A DNA stretch of 64,000 nt. Source: Namhaeicola litoreus (lineage in GTDB: Bacteria; Bacteroidota; Bacteroidia; Flavobacteriales; Flavobacteriaceae). The position numbers were made by a program, and so were the translations under genes. Positions 51,815-60,501 of the stretch are shown here, one piece after another. The notes below the pieces were generated by a model. It made no database searches. It had not been told where the DNA came from and was given only the letters and a program-made list of their open reading frames with translations. The stretch is taken from positions 1 through 64,000 of the forward strand of contig NZ_JBHTMY010000003.1 in assembly GCF_042679565.1 (NCBI RefSeq), in the 5' to 3' direction. The stretch's first letter is position 1. The number at the start of each line of letters is the position of its first letter.

Positions 51815-52333
51815 ATGATACCCATATCAAAATCTTTTTTCGACAAAAGAATCTTGCTTCTAGCTTTGGCCTGCTTGTTTTTTTCATGTGAAAATGATGA
51901 TATCTGTGTTGAGCCAAATACACCCCGTCTGATCATTCGATTTTATGATATAGATAATCCGGAAAGCAAAAAGGCAGTACCTTTTTTGGGTATAAAAGTA
52001 GATGGTCAGGAAGATTTCTATGTGGATAGTGGAATTTCACAATCACCTGACTCTGTTGTTGTTCCTCTCGAAGTGGTCAAGGATCTAACAACGATCAAAT
52101 TGATCAAATTTGGTACAGATGCACTTGAAGAAAATGATGAAGAGGATGAAATTGAATTGAGTTATGGAAGAGACGAGGAATTTGTCTCTCAATCTTGTGG
52201 TTTCCGGATCATTTATACGAATGTTAAAAGTTCTAATTCAGCAAATAATACTTGGGTCAAACAAGTCGAACCAATTTCAGATTCATTAAATATTATTGAT
52301 GAAAGCAAGCATCACATTAAGATTTATCATTAG
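51815..52333 (+). CDS. DUF6452 family lipoprotein
   Basis: 172 residues with lipobox FFSC. The mature part starts ENDDICVEPNTPRLIIRF and matches the DUF6452 family of flavobacterial lipoproteins. It overlaps the following DUF6048 gene by about 35 bases; the pair is a conserved flavobacterial unit after rlmD, as I recognise it. Probable envelope role; function unknown. Confidence 0.8.
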   Translation: MIPISKSFFDKRILLLALACLFFSCENDDICVEPNTPRLIIRFYDIDNPESKKAVPFLGIKVDGQEDFYVDSGISQSPDSVVVPLEVVKDLTTIKLIKFGTDALEENDEEDEIELSYGRDEEFVSQSCGFRIIYTNVKSSNSANNTWVKQVEPISDSLNIIDESKHHIKIYH

Positions 52334-52994
52334 TAGTTTCCTATTCTTTTTCGCAATACAAGCGATAGGACAAGAAAAGGAGATAGACTCTGTAAAATTC
52401 AAAAACCGATATGGTTTGAGAGTGGGAGTAGATCTTTTTACGCCGGTCTATGGCTTATTCGATGAAGATCGTCAGGGTTTTGAGGTGGTGGCTGATTACC
52501 GGGTTGCCAAAAGGTTTTGGATAGCTGGGGAAATGGGCTATTTAGATAAACTGGTAAAAGAAGATCTTTATAATTACAATACGAGTGGAGGCTATTTTAA
52601 AGTGGGCGCAGATTTTAACGCTTATCAAAATTGGCCCGGCATGGAAAATATGATCGTAGTCGGTTTTCGTTATGGTTTGAGTACTTATAGTCAGACACTT
52701 AATGAATATACGTTTAATTCTGATCCCTATTTGCCCTATGAAACGATAGATCAGTCTGTTGATTACGATAACTTAAGTGCTCAATGGCTGGAGTTAGTAC
52801 TGGGGCTAAAAGTAGAAGTATTGCACAATGTATATTTAGGCGCTATGTTTAGCGGAAAAACATTACTCACAGCTTCTGATATAGATGGTTTTAAAAATAT
52901 GTTTGCCCCGGGCTTTAATGGAATCTCTACAAACGGATATGGCTTCGGATTTAGTTATACATTGTCTTACCTCATTCCACTTTACAAAAAATAA
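52299..52994 (+). CDS. DUF6048 family outer-membrane beta-barrel protein
   Basis: 231 residues from the ATG at 52299 (a TTG three bases earlier is less likely). Sec signal peptide ending AIGQ. The mature protein has alternating amphipathic strands typical of a small outer-membrane barrel (YGLRVGVDLFTPVYGLF, VGFRYGLSTYSQ, GYGFGFSYTLSYLIPLY), ending in an aromatic residue region. Coupled with DUF6452. Confidence 0.8.
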   Translation: MKASITLRFIISSFLFFFAIQAIGQEKEIDSVKFKNRYGLRVGVDLFTPVYGLFDEDRQGFEVVADYRVAKRFWIAGEMGYLDKLVKEDLYNYNTSGGYFKVGADFNAYQNWPGMENMIVVGFRYGLSTYSQTLNEYTFNSDPYLPYETIDQSVDYDNLSAQWLELVLGLKVEVLHNVYLGAMFSGKTLLTASDIDGFKNMFAPGFNGISTNGYGFGFSYTLSYLIPLYKK

Positions 52995-53027
52995 GTTTTA
53001 TCTTTAGTCTTCAAATACTTAAAAAAG

Positions 53028-53975
53028 ATGCAAAATATTCCAAGTGTTGATCTTTCCGACTTTTTATCAGAAGATCCCAAAAGAAAAAAGAAGTTTGTTG
53101 ATGCCATTGGAAAGGCCTATGAAGAAATTGGTTTTGTCGCGCTAAAAGGCCATTTTTTATCTGATGAATTGACTGAAAATTTGTACAAGGAGGTGAAAGC
53201 ATTCTTTAATTTGCCTGAAGAGCAAAAGAAGAAATATGAAATACAGGGATTGGCAGGTCAAAGAGGATATACTTCTTTCGGAAAAGAATCGGCAAAGGGC
53301 TTTAAAGATGCCGACTTAAAAGAGTTTTGGCATTTTGGTCAAGACACAAAGTTTAATAAGGAAATTAAAGATCCCTACCCCGAAAATGTTGAGGTCAAAG
53401 AAGTGCCTGGCTTTAATACCGTAGGTAAAACTACTTACCAACAACTTGAAAAAACTGCCATTTATGTATTGCGTGCTTTGGCAGTTTATCTGGGTTTGGA
53501 AGAAACATATTTTGATCATTATGTCATAGGAGGAAATAGTATTTTAAGACCGATACATTATCCTCCAATTATTGGTGAGCCAAAAGGAGCAGTTAGAGCA
53601 GCTGAACACGGGGATATCAATTTAATTACCTTATTGATGGGTGCTTCTGCTTCAGGTCTGGAGGTAAAAAATAAAGCGGGCGAATGGATTCCTGTTACAG
53701 CATTACCCGAACAACTCGTGGTAAATGTAGGAGATATGCTCCAACGATTAACCAACAATAAACTGAGGTCTACCATCCATCGCGTAGTAAATCCACCTAG
53801 AGAAGAATGGGGTAATTCTCGCTATTCCATTCCATTTTTTACACATCCAAAAAGTGAAATGTCGCTCAATTGTCTGGAAATATGTATCGATGAAAATAAC
53901 CCAAAGGCCTACGACGACATAACGGCGGGTGAGTATTTAAATGAGCGTTTACGAGAATTAGGTCTATTAAAATGA
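53028..53975 (+). CDS. Isopenicillin N synthase family 2OG-Fe(II) oxygenase
   Basis: 315 residues. The iron-binding residues are H194, D196 (EHGDINLITLL) and H251 (STIHRVVNPP); R265 and S267 (RYSIPFF) bind 2-oxoglutarate. The N-terminal DIOX_N block is present (IPSVDLSDFL...FVALKGH). A member of the plant-type/IPNS family; the substrate is unknown. Its stop overlaps the start of a small membrane protein gene (ATGA). Confidence 0.9.
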   Translation: MQNIPSVDLSDFLSEDPKRKKKFVDAIGKAYEEIGFVALKGHFLSDELTENLYKEVKAFFNLPEEQKKKYEIQGLAGQRGYTSFGKESAKGFKDADLKEFWHFGQDTKFNKEIKDPYPENVEVKEVPGFNTVGKTTYQQLEKTAIYVLRALAVYLGLEETYFDHYVIGGNSILRPIHYPPIIGEPKGAVRAAEHGDINLITLLMGASASGLEVKNKAGEWIPVTALPEQLVVNVGDMLQRLTNNKLRSTIHRVVNPPREEWGNSRYSIPFFTHPKSEMSLNCLEICIDENNPKAYDDITAGEYLNERLRELGLLK

Positions 53976-54151
53976 AAAATCAAAAACTCATTTTCTCCTT
54001 TTTATCCTATGGCGTTTTTTTGATCATAATCGGACTATTAGGTTACTTTTTTGAATGGAGGAATGCCACAATATTTTTAGGATTAGGCTTTGTTTTTGAG
54101 TTAATGGCGCTGATCTTATTTGCCTGGAAAAAAGTGAGAAAGAACAGTTGA
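53972..54151 (+). CDS. Small two-helix membrane protein (59 aa)
   Basis: The ATG at 53972 overlaps the oxygenase stop as ATGA, strong evidence of translational coupling. 59 residues: two hydrophobic segments (about 6-25 and 32-52) with FFEWRN between them and a basic end (KKVRKNS). Short enough to be missed by gene callers. Function unknown. Confidence 0.7.
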   Translation: MKNQKLIFSFLSYGVFLIIIGLLGYFFEWRNATIFLGLGFVFELMALILFAWKKVRKNS

Positions 54152-54165
54152 TAAATCGGTATAAC

Positions 54166-54522
54166 ATGGGTAAAAAGAAATTAAATAGTTTGGAAGATCT
54201 TGGTGGTTTTGTGTTTTCTACAAATAAAGAACTAAATTATAACGATGATGATCAAGACTTAATTGAAACACTGCCACCTTCAGAACAATTGCTCGAAGCT
54301 CACTTTTCTAATAAAAATAGGGCAGGAAAGACGGTCACGATCATCAAGGGTTTTGTCGGAAAAGAGGAAGATCTGAAAGACCTCGCAAAGTTGATCAAAA
54401 CAAAATGCAGCGTTGGCGGAACAATAAAAGAAGGAGAAATCATGATCCAGGGAAATTTTCGGGAGAAAGTGATGGAGATCTTGAAAAAGGAAGGGTATAA
54501 AGTGAAGAGAGTTGGCGGTTAA
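54166..54522 (+). CDS. Translation initiation factor SUI1/YciH family
   Basis: 118 residues from the ATG at 54166 (MGKKKLNSLEDLGG); a frame back to 54148 would begin inside the previous gene. The C-terminal ~75 residues are the SUI1/eIF1 domain: KTVTIIKGFVGKEEDLKDLAKLIKTK, then SVGGTIKEGEIMIQGN and the GYKVKRVGG end. Bacterial YciH proteins of this type act in initiation fidelity. Confidence 0.88.
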   Translation: MGKKKLNSLEDLGGFVFSTNKELNYNDDDQDLIETLPPSEQLLEAHFSNKNRAGKTVTIIKGFVGKEEDLKDLAKLIKTKCSVGGTIKEGEIMIQGNFREKVMEILKKEGYKVKRVGG

Positions 54523-54532
54523 ATAGAAGGAT

Positions 54533-55408
54533 ATGGTTAGAATAATTGAACCTTCTGAATTGATACTCAATCCGGATGGAAGTATATATCATCTCAATTT
54601 ATTGCCCCATCAAATAGCGCATAAAATTATTTTTGTTGGTGATCAGGATAGAGTCCCACTTGTGAGTAAGCATTTTAGTGACATCGATTTTGAAACACAA
54701 AAGAGAGAATTCAGAACGTGTACAGGCTGGTTTAATGGTGAAAGAATTACGGTGATATCAACAGGAATTGGTCCTGATAATATTGATATCGTCTTGAATG
54801 AATTAGATGCTCTGGTCAACATTGATTTTAAATCCCGAAGTTCTAAAAAAGAACTGACGAGCCTCCAAATTGTAAGAATAGGGACCTCGGGTTCAATTCA
54901 GGAAAAAATCCCCGTAGACAGTTTTGTGATGGGAACTTTTGGTCTCGGTTTTGATGGATTGCTTCATGCCTACAAGGCAGAACATATTTTTCAAAAAGAA
55001 TTGACACAGGCCTTTATTAAACATACAAATTACGATCAAAAGAAGGCGGAACCTTACATTACAGCTGGAAGTAAATTATTGATGACAAAACTCTCTTCCG
55101 AAATAGTTTTTCAAGGGATCACAGCAACAGCAAATGGGTTTTATGGTCCGCAAGGAAGAATGCTTAGATTAGCGACAAAGGACAAATCGCTCAATGATAA
55201 ATTAGCTGATTTTTCTTACCACGGATTAAAAATATGTAACCTCGAAATGGAAACTTCGGCCATTTATGGTCTTTCCAATTTAATGGGACACGAAGCTATA
55301 AGCCTCAATGCCATCATAGCAAATAGGGCGAATAAAACATTTTCTGACCAGCCTCGAAAAACAATCGAAAAACTAATCAAATACACTTTAGATAAACTGA
55401 CAATTTAG
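54533..55408 (+). CDS. Nucleoside phosphorylase (uridine phosphorylase-like)
   Basis: 291 residues of the PNP/UDP family: IFVGDQDRVPLVSKHF (phosphate loop type), STGIGPDNIDIVLNEL, RIGTSGSIQ and the NLEMETSAIYGLSNLMGHEA block with the Glu-Met-Glu nucleoside-binding residues. It would cleave a nucleoside with phosphate to the base and ribose-1-phosphate. It begins 10 bases after the SUI1-type gene. Base specificity unknown. Confidence 0.88.
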   Translation: MVRIIEPSELILNPDGSIYHLNLLPHQIAHKIIFVGDQDRVPLVSKHFSDIDFETQKREFRTCTGWFNGERITVISTGIGPDNIDIVLNELDALVNIDFKSRSSKKELTSLQIVRIGTSGSIQEKIPVDSFVMGTFGLGFDGLLHAYKAEHIFQKELTQAFIKHTNYDQKKAEPYITAGSKLLMTKLSSEIVFQGITATANGFYGPQGRMLRLATKDKSLNDKLADFSYHGLKICNLEMETSAIYGLSNLMGHEAISLNAIIANRANKTFSDQPRKTIEKLIKYTLDKLTI

Positions 55409-55492
55409 ATCGATGACCATGCAATATTTAACAATATTTAACGTTTAATAATAAATTGCTTGATATTCTGTTTAATTCTAAATTGATTTATA

Positions 55493-55669
55493 ATGAAAAA
55501 GTTTACCTATTTTGTGATCGCTATCCTAGCCTCTGTAAGCCTAAGTTCTTGCGGTGCCAGCAGTAGCAGTTGTGTCTCCTCTGAATATCAAATCAAAAAT
55601 ATAAAATTCGAAAACCAACAGGTTGTGCTTACTGACGAGTATATACAAGCTGAAGATAAAGTGAATTAA
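55493..55669 (+). CDS. Small lipoprotein (58 aa)
   Basis: 58 residues from the ATG at 55493. Lipobox LSSC at residue 20, then a Ser-rich start (GASSSSC) and a short hydrophilic body. It is followed by a strong terminator, which supports a real transcript. Function unknown; too short for family assignment. Confidence 0.65.
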   Translation: MKKFTYFVIAILASVSLSSCGASSSSCVSSEYQIKNIKFENQQVVLTDEYIQAEDKVN

Positions 55670-55687
55670 ACCACTTTAGATCGAAGT

Positions 55688-55728
55688 AAAAAAGACTGCA
55701 CATAGACGAGTGCAGTCTTTTTTTTTGC
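55688..55728 (+). terminator. Intrinsic terminator
   Basis: Stem AAAAGACTGCA / TGCAGTCTTTT around CATAGACGAG, followed by a long T-run. It lies between the small lipoprotein and pyrG. Confidence 0.85.
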
Positions 55729-55745
55729 AAAAAACAAAGAAATAC

Positions 55746-55775
55746 TTGTCAGAGTAAGTAGACTTTGTAATTTTG
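55746..55775 (+). promoter_or_regulatory. pyrG promoter
   Basis: TTG at 55746, a 19-base spacer and TAATTTTG at 55768-55775. The ATG at 55791 follows 15 bases after the box. A TTG at 55773 that would open a longer frame lies inside the -7 box, so ATG 55791 is the start. Confidence 0.82.
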
Positions 55776-55790
55776 CACAAACCATCACAC

Positions 55791-57398
55791 ATGTCAAAAA
55801 CCAAGTATATTTTTGTTACAGGAGGAGTGAGTTCTTCTCTTGGAAAAGGTATCATTGCGGCTTCATTGGCCAAATTACTTCAATCGAGTGGATTTCGAGT
55901 GACCATTCAAAAATTAGATCCCTATATCAACATTGATCCAGGAACATTAAATCCTTATGAACACGGTGAGTGTTTTGTAACAGATGATGGTGCAGAGACA
56001 GATTTGGATTTGGGGCATTATGAAAGATTCTTAAATATTGCTACTTCCCAAGCCAATAATGTAACAACCGGAAGAATATACCAAACTGTCATAAACAAAG
56101 AGCGTAAAGGCGATTTTCTAGGTAAAACAGTTCAGATAATTCCGCATATCACAGATGAGATCAAAAGAAGGATCCAGATTTTAGGGAAAACCGGCGATTT
56201 TGATATTGTAATCACAGAAATTGGAGGAACAGTTGGTGATATAGAGTCACTTCCTTATATAGAGGCTGTTCGTCAGTTGCAATGGGATTTAGACAAAGAG
56301 AATGCGATAGTCATTCATCTCACTTTAATTCCATACTTGGCAGCAGCAGGAGAATTAAAAACAAAACCAACCCAACATTCAGTCAAAGAATTAATGCAAA
56401 GTGGGGTAAGTCCGGATATATTGGTATGCAGAACTGAATATCCTTTACATGAAGGACTCAGAAAGAAACTCGCACTTTTTTGTAATGTGACACAAGATGC
56501 CATTATTGAATCCATAGATGCTGATACAATCTACGATGTGCCTAATTTGATGCTTCAGGAAGGCTTAGACAAGGTGGTTTTGAAAAAATTGGGCTTGATT
56601 GCACAAAAGTCTCCGAAATTAGACCAGTGGAATGAGTTTCTTAGAAAATTTAAAAATCCCAAAGAAACGGTTGAAATTGGTCTGGTGGGTAAATACGTAG
56701 AATTGCAAGATGCGTATAAATCGATTATCGAAGCTTTAGGACATGCCGGTGCTCAAAACGAAACAAAAGTGAATATAAAATTTATTCATTCAGAAGATCT
56801 TGTTCCATCTGAGGTACCTGAGTTGCTCAAAGGGTTGAATGGTGTACTGGTTGCACCTGGATTTGGCGATAGAGGGACAGAAGGTAAAATAGAAGCGATC
56901 AGATACGTGCGTGAAAACAAAATCCCTTTTTTAGGCATTTGTTTGGGTATGCAAATGGCCGTGATAGAATTTGCAAGAAATGTACTAAACCTCAAAAATG
57001 CCAATTCTGTTGAAATGAATCCCAGAACACCCTATCCGGTGATCAATTTGATGGAAGATCAGAAAAAGATCACAGAAAAAGGAGGTACAATGAGATTGGG
57101 CGCTTGGGATTGTAAACTGGATAAAAATTCTAAAGTTTATAAAGCTTATAGTACAGATTTTATCAGCGAAAGACATAGACATAGATACGAATACAATAAT
57201 GAGTTTTTTGAAGATTTTCAAAATAACGGACTTGTAGCTACGGGTGTGAATCCTGATACCGGTTTGGTCGAAATTGTTGAAATCCCTGATCACCCATGGT
57301 TCATTGGTGTTCAATATCACCCAGAATATAAGAGTACGGTGCTAAATCCGCATCCACTGTTTGTGGCATTTATAAAAGCAAGTGTAGACAATAAATAA
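55791..57398 (+). CDS. pyrG: CTP synthase
   Basis: 535 residues from the ATG at 55791. The synthase domain begins KYIFVTGGVSSSLGKGIIAASLA (P-loop). The C-terminal glutaminase domain has PFLGICLGMQMAVIEFARN with the catalytic Cys and HPWFIGVQYHPEYKS with His and Glu of the triad. It makes CTP from UTP, ATP and glutamine. Transcribed alone between two terminators. Confidence 0.97.
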   Translation: MSKTKYIFVTGGVSSSLGKGIIAASLAKLLQSSGFRVTIQKLDPYINIDPGTLNPYEHGECFVTDDGAETDLDLGHYERFLNIATSQANNVTTGRIYQTVINKERKGDFLGKTVQIIPHITDEIKRRIQILGKTGDFDIVITEIGGTVGDIESLPYIEAVRQLQWDLDKENAIVIHLTLIPYLAAAGELKTKPTQHSVKELMQSGVSPDILVCRTEYPLHEGLRKKLALFCNVTQDAIIESIDADTIYDVPNLMLQEGLDKVVLKKLGLIAQKSPKLDQWNEFLRKFKNPKETVEIGLVGKYVELQDAYKSIIEALGHAGAQNETKVNIKFIHSEDLVPSEVPELLKGLNGVLVAPGFGDRGTEGKIEAIRYVRENKIPFLGICLGMQMAVIEFARNVLNLKNANSVEMNPRTPYPVINLMEDQKKITEKGGTMRLGAWDCKLDKNSKVYKAYSTDFISERHRHRYEYNNEFFEDFQNNGLVATGVNPDTGLVEIVEIPDHPWFIGVQYHPEYKSTVLNPHPLFVAFIKASVDNK

Positions 57399-57399
57399 A

Positions 57400-57434
57400 A
57401 AAAGAGGTGATGTTTTTACATCACCTCTTTTTAT
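57400..57434. terminator. Bidirectional terminator between pyrG and the lipoprotein gene
   Basis: AAAAAGAGGTGATGT / ACATCACCTCTTTTT with a TTTT loop, a perfect 15-bp stem with A- and T-runs. It serves the convergent genes on both sides. Confidence 0.9.
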
Positions 57435-57453
57435 TTCATAAGCACTGCTGTTA

Positions 57454-57738
57454 TTAATTAGCAGCAATTTCTTTTAAGTCCATTTTACATTTCGGACAAG
57501 TGGTTGCTTCGCTATACGTTTTATCTTCCTCACATTTCATCGGACATTGATAAACATGGGCAGTTTGTTCTTCTGTAGCTTCTGCAGAAGTCTCTTCATT
57601 TACCACTGTTTCTTCAACTTCGGTAACTTCAACTTCTTTTACTTCTTCAGTTTTGGCTGCTTCTTTGTTACTTTCTTTACAAGATGTAAAGCTTATAAAC
57701 ACAATAGAAAACAAAATTAAGATGGATAATTTTTTCAT
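57454..57738 (-). CDS. Lipoprotein with heavy-metal-binding domain
   Basis: 94 residues from the ATG at 57738 (MKKLSILILF); a second ATG at 57747 would add three residues. Lipobox FTSC. A Glu/Val-rich linker (residues 20-60) leads to a C-terminal domain YQCPMKCEEDKTYSEATTCPKCKMDL, in two parts of which CP and CPKC are the metal-binding Cys pairs of the heavy-metal-binding domain family (YHS-like). It probably binds Cu or Zn at the membrane. Confidence 0.85.
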   Translation of the reverse strand: MKKLSILILFSIVFISFTSCKESNKEAAKTEEVKEVEVTEVEETVVNEETSAEATEEQTAHVYQCPMKCEEDKTYSEATTCPKCKMDLKEIAAN

Positions 57739-57761
57739 AAAATACATTTTTTTTAGAGTAG

Positions 57762-57769
57762 CAAAAGTA
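57762..57769 (-). promoter_or_regulatory. -7 promoter box for the metal-binding lipoprotein gene
   Basis: TACTTTTG on the minus strand, exact match, 24 bases before the ATG at 57738. Confidence 0.55.
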
Positions 57770-57812
57770 AATAATAAATCTTGATTTTATCTGAAGTATT
57801 AACTTGTTTTAC

Positions 57813-59183
57813 CTATGGAATTAATTCTATCAGGTCGAAGAGTTCAGGGATTTCTGCATTCCAGTTCAAATTTTCCTTTAGCTTTGTTTGCAAGGCTACT
57901 GACGCATCTTTCTCTCCGTGAATGAGGAATATTCGTTCAGGTTGATTTTTTAATTCAGTTAACCAACTCAAAAGTTCATCTTGATCTGCATGTGCAGAAA
58001 GACCTTCAATTTCTGCTACTTTCATCTTAAAGGGTACGGTTTTTCCAAATATTTTTATTTCTTGATCGCCCTCTAATAATTTTCTACCTCTGGTTCCGTC
58101 AGCTTGAAAACCAACAAAAAGCAAAGTATTTTTCTCGTTTTGGGCTTGTGTTTCCAGATAATTTAATATTCTACCACCTGTTAACATGCCGCTACCTGCA
58201 ATCACAATTTTTGGTTCAACATGATCTCGATATTCCATCGTTTCTCTAAAACTACTTACAATTTTGAATTCCTTGCACACCTCGTAAAAAGTAGATTCGG
58301 TTAATCTGTGCCAATCTCTGGTTCGCGAAAAAAGTTCCAATACACTCAAGCCCATGGGGCTGTCGACAATCATTGGGATTTTTGGAATTTTATTTTCTTT
58401 ACTCAATTGATGCAAAATAACCATCATGAGCTGGGCGCGTTCTACCGAAAAACTAGGTATAAAAACACTGCCACCTTTGTCAATAGTTTCATTGACTAAA
58501 TTTTCTATAAGTGGAATTACTTCGAGTTCTTCAGGATGTAATTTGCCGCCATAGGTACTCTCCAAAAATAAAAAATCAACTTTTTTAGGTTTTAGCGGAG
58601 GGTAAAGTAATAAGTCGTTTGTTCTACCAATATCACCCGAAAAGACAAATCTTTTGCCCGATAATTCAATTTCAATAAAAGTGGCACCCAAAATATGTCC
58701 GACATAGGTAAATCTGACTTTCATATCTTTTTTGAGGTCTATCCATCTTGAGGGAGGAATTGCTCTAAAATAACTGTTCACATTATTTGCCTCTTTAATG
58801 GTGTACAAGGGTTTAGCGGGCCGATGTTTTGAATAATGTTCTTCATTGGCGCGTTTCGCCTCTTTCTCATTAATGTTGGCCGTGTCATTTAAAATTATTT
58901 TTGTGATATCAATCGTTGGATTTGTGGCTAAGATTTTTCCCTTAAAACCATATTTTACCAATAGAGGTAAGTAACCGGTATGGTCTAAATGGCCATGGGT
59001 TAATAATACAAGATCAATTTTTGATGCTGGGACGTTAAGAGGATGCCAGTTTAATTCGCGCAATTGCTTTTCCCCTTGAAATAATCCACAATCTACCAAA
59101 ATACGATAATCTCCTGTAGAGAGTAAGAATTTAGATCCTGTGACAGTTCCAGCAGCACCGAGGAATTGAATTTGAACAGACAT
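57813..59183 (-). CDS. MBL fold/beta-CASP RNA-metabolising hydrolase
   Basis: 456 residues. MBL motifs: GAAGTVTGSKFLL, LTHGHLDHTGYLPLL (HxHxDH) and FSGDIGR. The beta-CASP and RMMBL parts have SFSVERAQLM, VDSPMG, AGSGMLTGGRILNYL, IEGLSAHADQDELL and IHGEKDA. This is the layout of CPSF-73-like and RNase J-like nucleases of the YsgA/TTHA0252 type. It should cut RNA. A perfect 18-bp palindrome lies directly upstream. Confidence 0.92.
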   Translation of the reverse strand: MSVQIQFLGAAGTVTGSKFLLSTGDYRILVDCGLFQGEKQLRELNWHPLNVPASKIDLVLLTHGHLDHTGYLPLLVKYGFKGKILATNPTIDITKIILNDTANINEKEAKRANEEHYSKHRPAKPLYTIKEANNVNSYFRAIPPSRWIDLKKDMKVRFTYVGHILGATFIEIELSGKRFVFSGDIGRTNDLLLYPPLKPKKVDFLFLESTYGGKLHPEELEVIPLIENLVNETIDKGGSVFIPSFSVERAQLMMVILHQLSKENKIPKIPMIVDSPMGLSVLELFSRTRDWHRLTESTFYEVCKEFKIVSSFRETMEYRDHVEPKIVIAGSGMLTGGRILNYLETQAQNEKNTLLFVGFQADGTRGRKLLEGDQEIKIFGKTVPFKMKVAEIEGLSAHADQDELLSWLTELKNQPERIFLIHGEKDASVALQTKLKENLNWNAEIPELFDLIELIP

Positions 59184-59186
59184 ATA

Positions 59187-59204
59187 TAAGGTAATATTAC
59201 CTTA
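59187..59204 (-). promoter_or_regulatory. 18-bp perfect palindrome before the MBL/beta-CASP gene
   Basis: TAAGGTAATATTACCTTA is its own reverse complement and lies 3 bases before the ATG. It could be a protein operator or an mRNA feature controlling translation. No matching copy was noticed elsewhere in the window. Confidence 0.55.
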
Positions 59205-59319
59205 AAATTAGTCAAAAAAATGAAAGCGATAACAATTAGGGTATTTTATCGGAGGCTGATCCGTCCTCGAAGGGGGGATGAAGGTGAAGGTCAGTTTGGA
59301 GTTGGTCTAATTAAGTGCG

Positions 59320-59391
59320 CTAAAAAAAATTACTCATAAATAGGGCAACTGCCAAAATGATTACCAATATTTTATCTAAAAATTGAATCAT
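59320..59391 (-). CDS. Possible 23-residue membrane peptide
   Basis: ATG at 59391 opens 23 codons (MIQFLDKILVIILAVALFMS and two Phe) ending with TAG. The product would be a single short helix. It sits 4 bases after a very good promoter (59396-59424), inside an otherwise empty 307-base gap. It may be a leader peptide or simply part of the leader of the MBL/beta-CASP gene. No other gene was seen in 59184-59490. Confidence 0.3.
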   Translation of the reverse strand: MIQFLDKILVIILAVALFMSNFF

Positions 59392-59395
59392 GGAA

Positions 59396-59424
59396 CAAAT
59401 TTACGCAGAACCTCGATAAATCAA
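59396..59424 (-). promoter_or_regulatory. Strong promoter on the minus strand
   Basis: TTG at 59424-59422, an 18-base spacer, TAAATTTG at 59403-59396. It would start transcription toward the MBL/beta-CASP gene with a leader of about 200 bases that contains the 23-codon frame. Confidence 0.6.
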
Positions 59425-59490
59425 TTTTAAGGAATTGTTAAATTTCTAAATAATCCAAGCGGATTAATAGGGAATTACACAGGAAGGTGC

Positions 59491-59925
59491 TTAAATGGAT
59501 AATTTTCCGTGTTTGTAATAAAACGCAGGTAGCAAAACAATAAGTAAGAGAGGGTGAATCAGAAACCTTCTCACATAAAAGACGAAAAGATAACCATCTT
59601 TTAACTCACCATTGAGGATAACGAAATAAGCAAAGCTTAAACATAAAAAAGCCACTCCGTAAAATTTTATAGAAAATCGGATAAGATTTTGGTCTTTAAA
59701 TGTTAGCCAAATAATTCCAATAGAGGCAATGGTATTAATTAAAAATCTCAAAAAAAGGTGAAAAAATAACTTTAAACTATTGTATTTAGGTATGGGTTCA
59801 GATAAATAATCGTGATCGAAATAAGTGAGAAAAGGATCGTAAAAAATACGATTGGCCAAAGATCTAAATCCTACTAAAAAAATAAAGAGCAATATCAAAA
59901 GAAGGATACTAGTTTTTCTGTTCAT
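59491..59925 (-). CDS. Exosortase F system-associated protein
   Basis: 144 residues with about four hydrophobic segments. It matches the partner protein found after xrtF in flavobacteria (NRIFYDPFLTYF near residue 25 and a membrane bundle, ending FYYKHGKLSI). Its start overlaps the xrtF stop by 17 bases. It probably forms a complex with XrtF; function not established. Confidence 0.85.
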   Translation of the reverse strand: MNRKTSILLLILLFIFLVGFRSLANRIFYDPFLTYFDHDYLSEPIPKYNSLKLFFHLFLRFLINTIASIGIIWLTFKDQNLIRFSIKFYGVAFLCLSFAYFVILNGELKDGYLFVFYVRRFLIHPLLLIVLLPAFYYKHGKLSI

Positions 59926-60466
59926 TTTTTAACTCTTTGTAATGAGAAAAATATTTTACCCAAACAACCCACAATAGAAAAATATAACCATAGATTATAG
60001 CAGGAAACATGAGATCGTGCCAAAATGTTCTGTATTCGGGAAATCGCTGATATAGCACGGCGATCAAAAAAATACGCATGACATTGACCAAATAAATCGT
60101 CACAGCACCAAATAAACCGTAAAAAAAGGTGTCTTTGACACTGCCTTTAAAGGCAATGATAAAGGCTAAAAATAAAATAATGATACTCACAGAATTACAA
60201 CCTTCAACAACATTGATCACATGTTGACCGTTTAATCGAAAAGCGATTGATAATTCATCAATATTTTGTTCTACACTGCTACTAAAACCAAAGATTTCGG
60301 CAGCAACAGATACATGATCGGCAACTTGCCGTGTAATGGGTGCACAAGAAAAAATACCAGCGCTTTTTTGTGTTTTGGATAAATAGAAGGAATACATTCC
60401 TGTGAGCAAAAAATAAGTCACAAAAAATTTTATCAGGAATATGATAATAGTTTTATTTTTGCTCAA
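59909..60466 (-). CDS. xrtF: Exosortase family protein XrtF
   Basis: 185 residues with about five to six membrane helices. The exosortase triad is present: C90 (VEGCNS), R131 (NVMRIF) and H150 (FWHDLMFPA). It should cleave and possibly anchor proteins with a C-terminal sorting signal, a role analogous to sortase. The start is TTG at 60466, with a TAATTTTG box 20 bases upstream. No target protein with a sorting tail was noticed in the window. Confidence 0.92.
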   Translation of the reverse strand: MSKNKTIIIFLIKFFVTYFLLTGMYSFYLSKTQKSAGIFSCAPITRQVADHVSVAAEIFGFSSSVEQNIDELSIAFRLNGQHVINVVEGCNSVSIIILFLAFIIAFKGSVKDTFFYGLFGAVTIYLVNVMRIFLIAVLYQRFPEYRTFWHDLMFPAIIYGYIFLLWVVWVKYFSHYKELKNEQKN

Positions 60467-60485
60467 CGATCGAAGATTAGATTTC

Positions 60486-60493
60486 CAAAATTA
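60486..60493 (-). promoter_or_regulatory. -7 promoter box for xrtF
   Basis: TAATTTTG on the minus strand, 20 bases before the TTG start, in the 35-base region shared with the divergent GAF-domain gene. Confidence 0.55.
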
Positions 60494-60501
60494 TAAAACG
60501 T

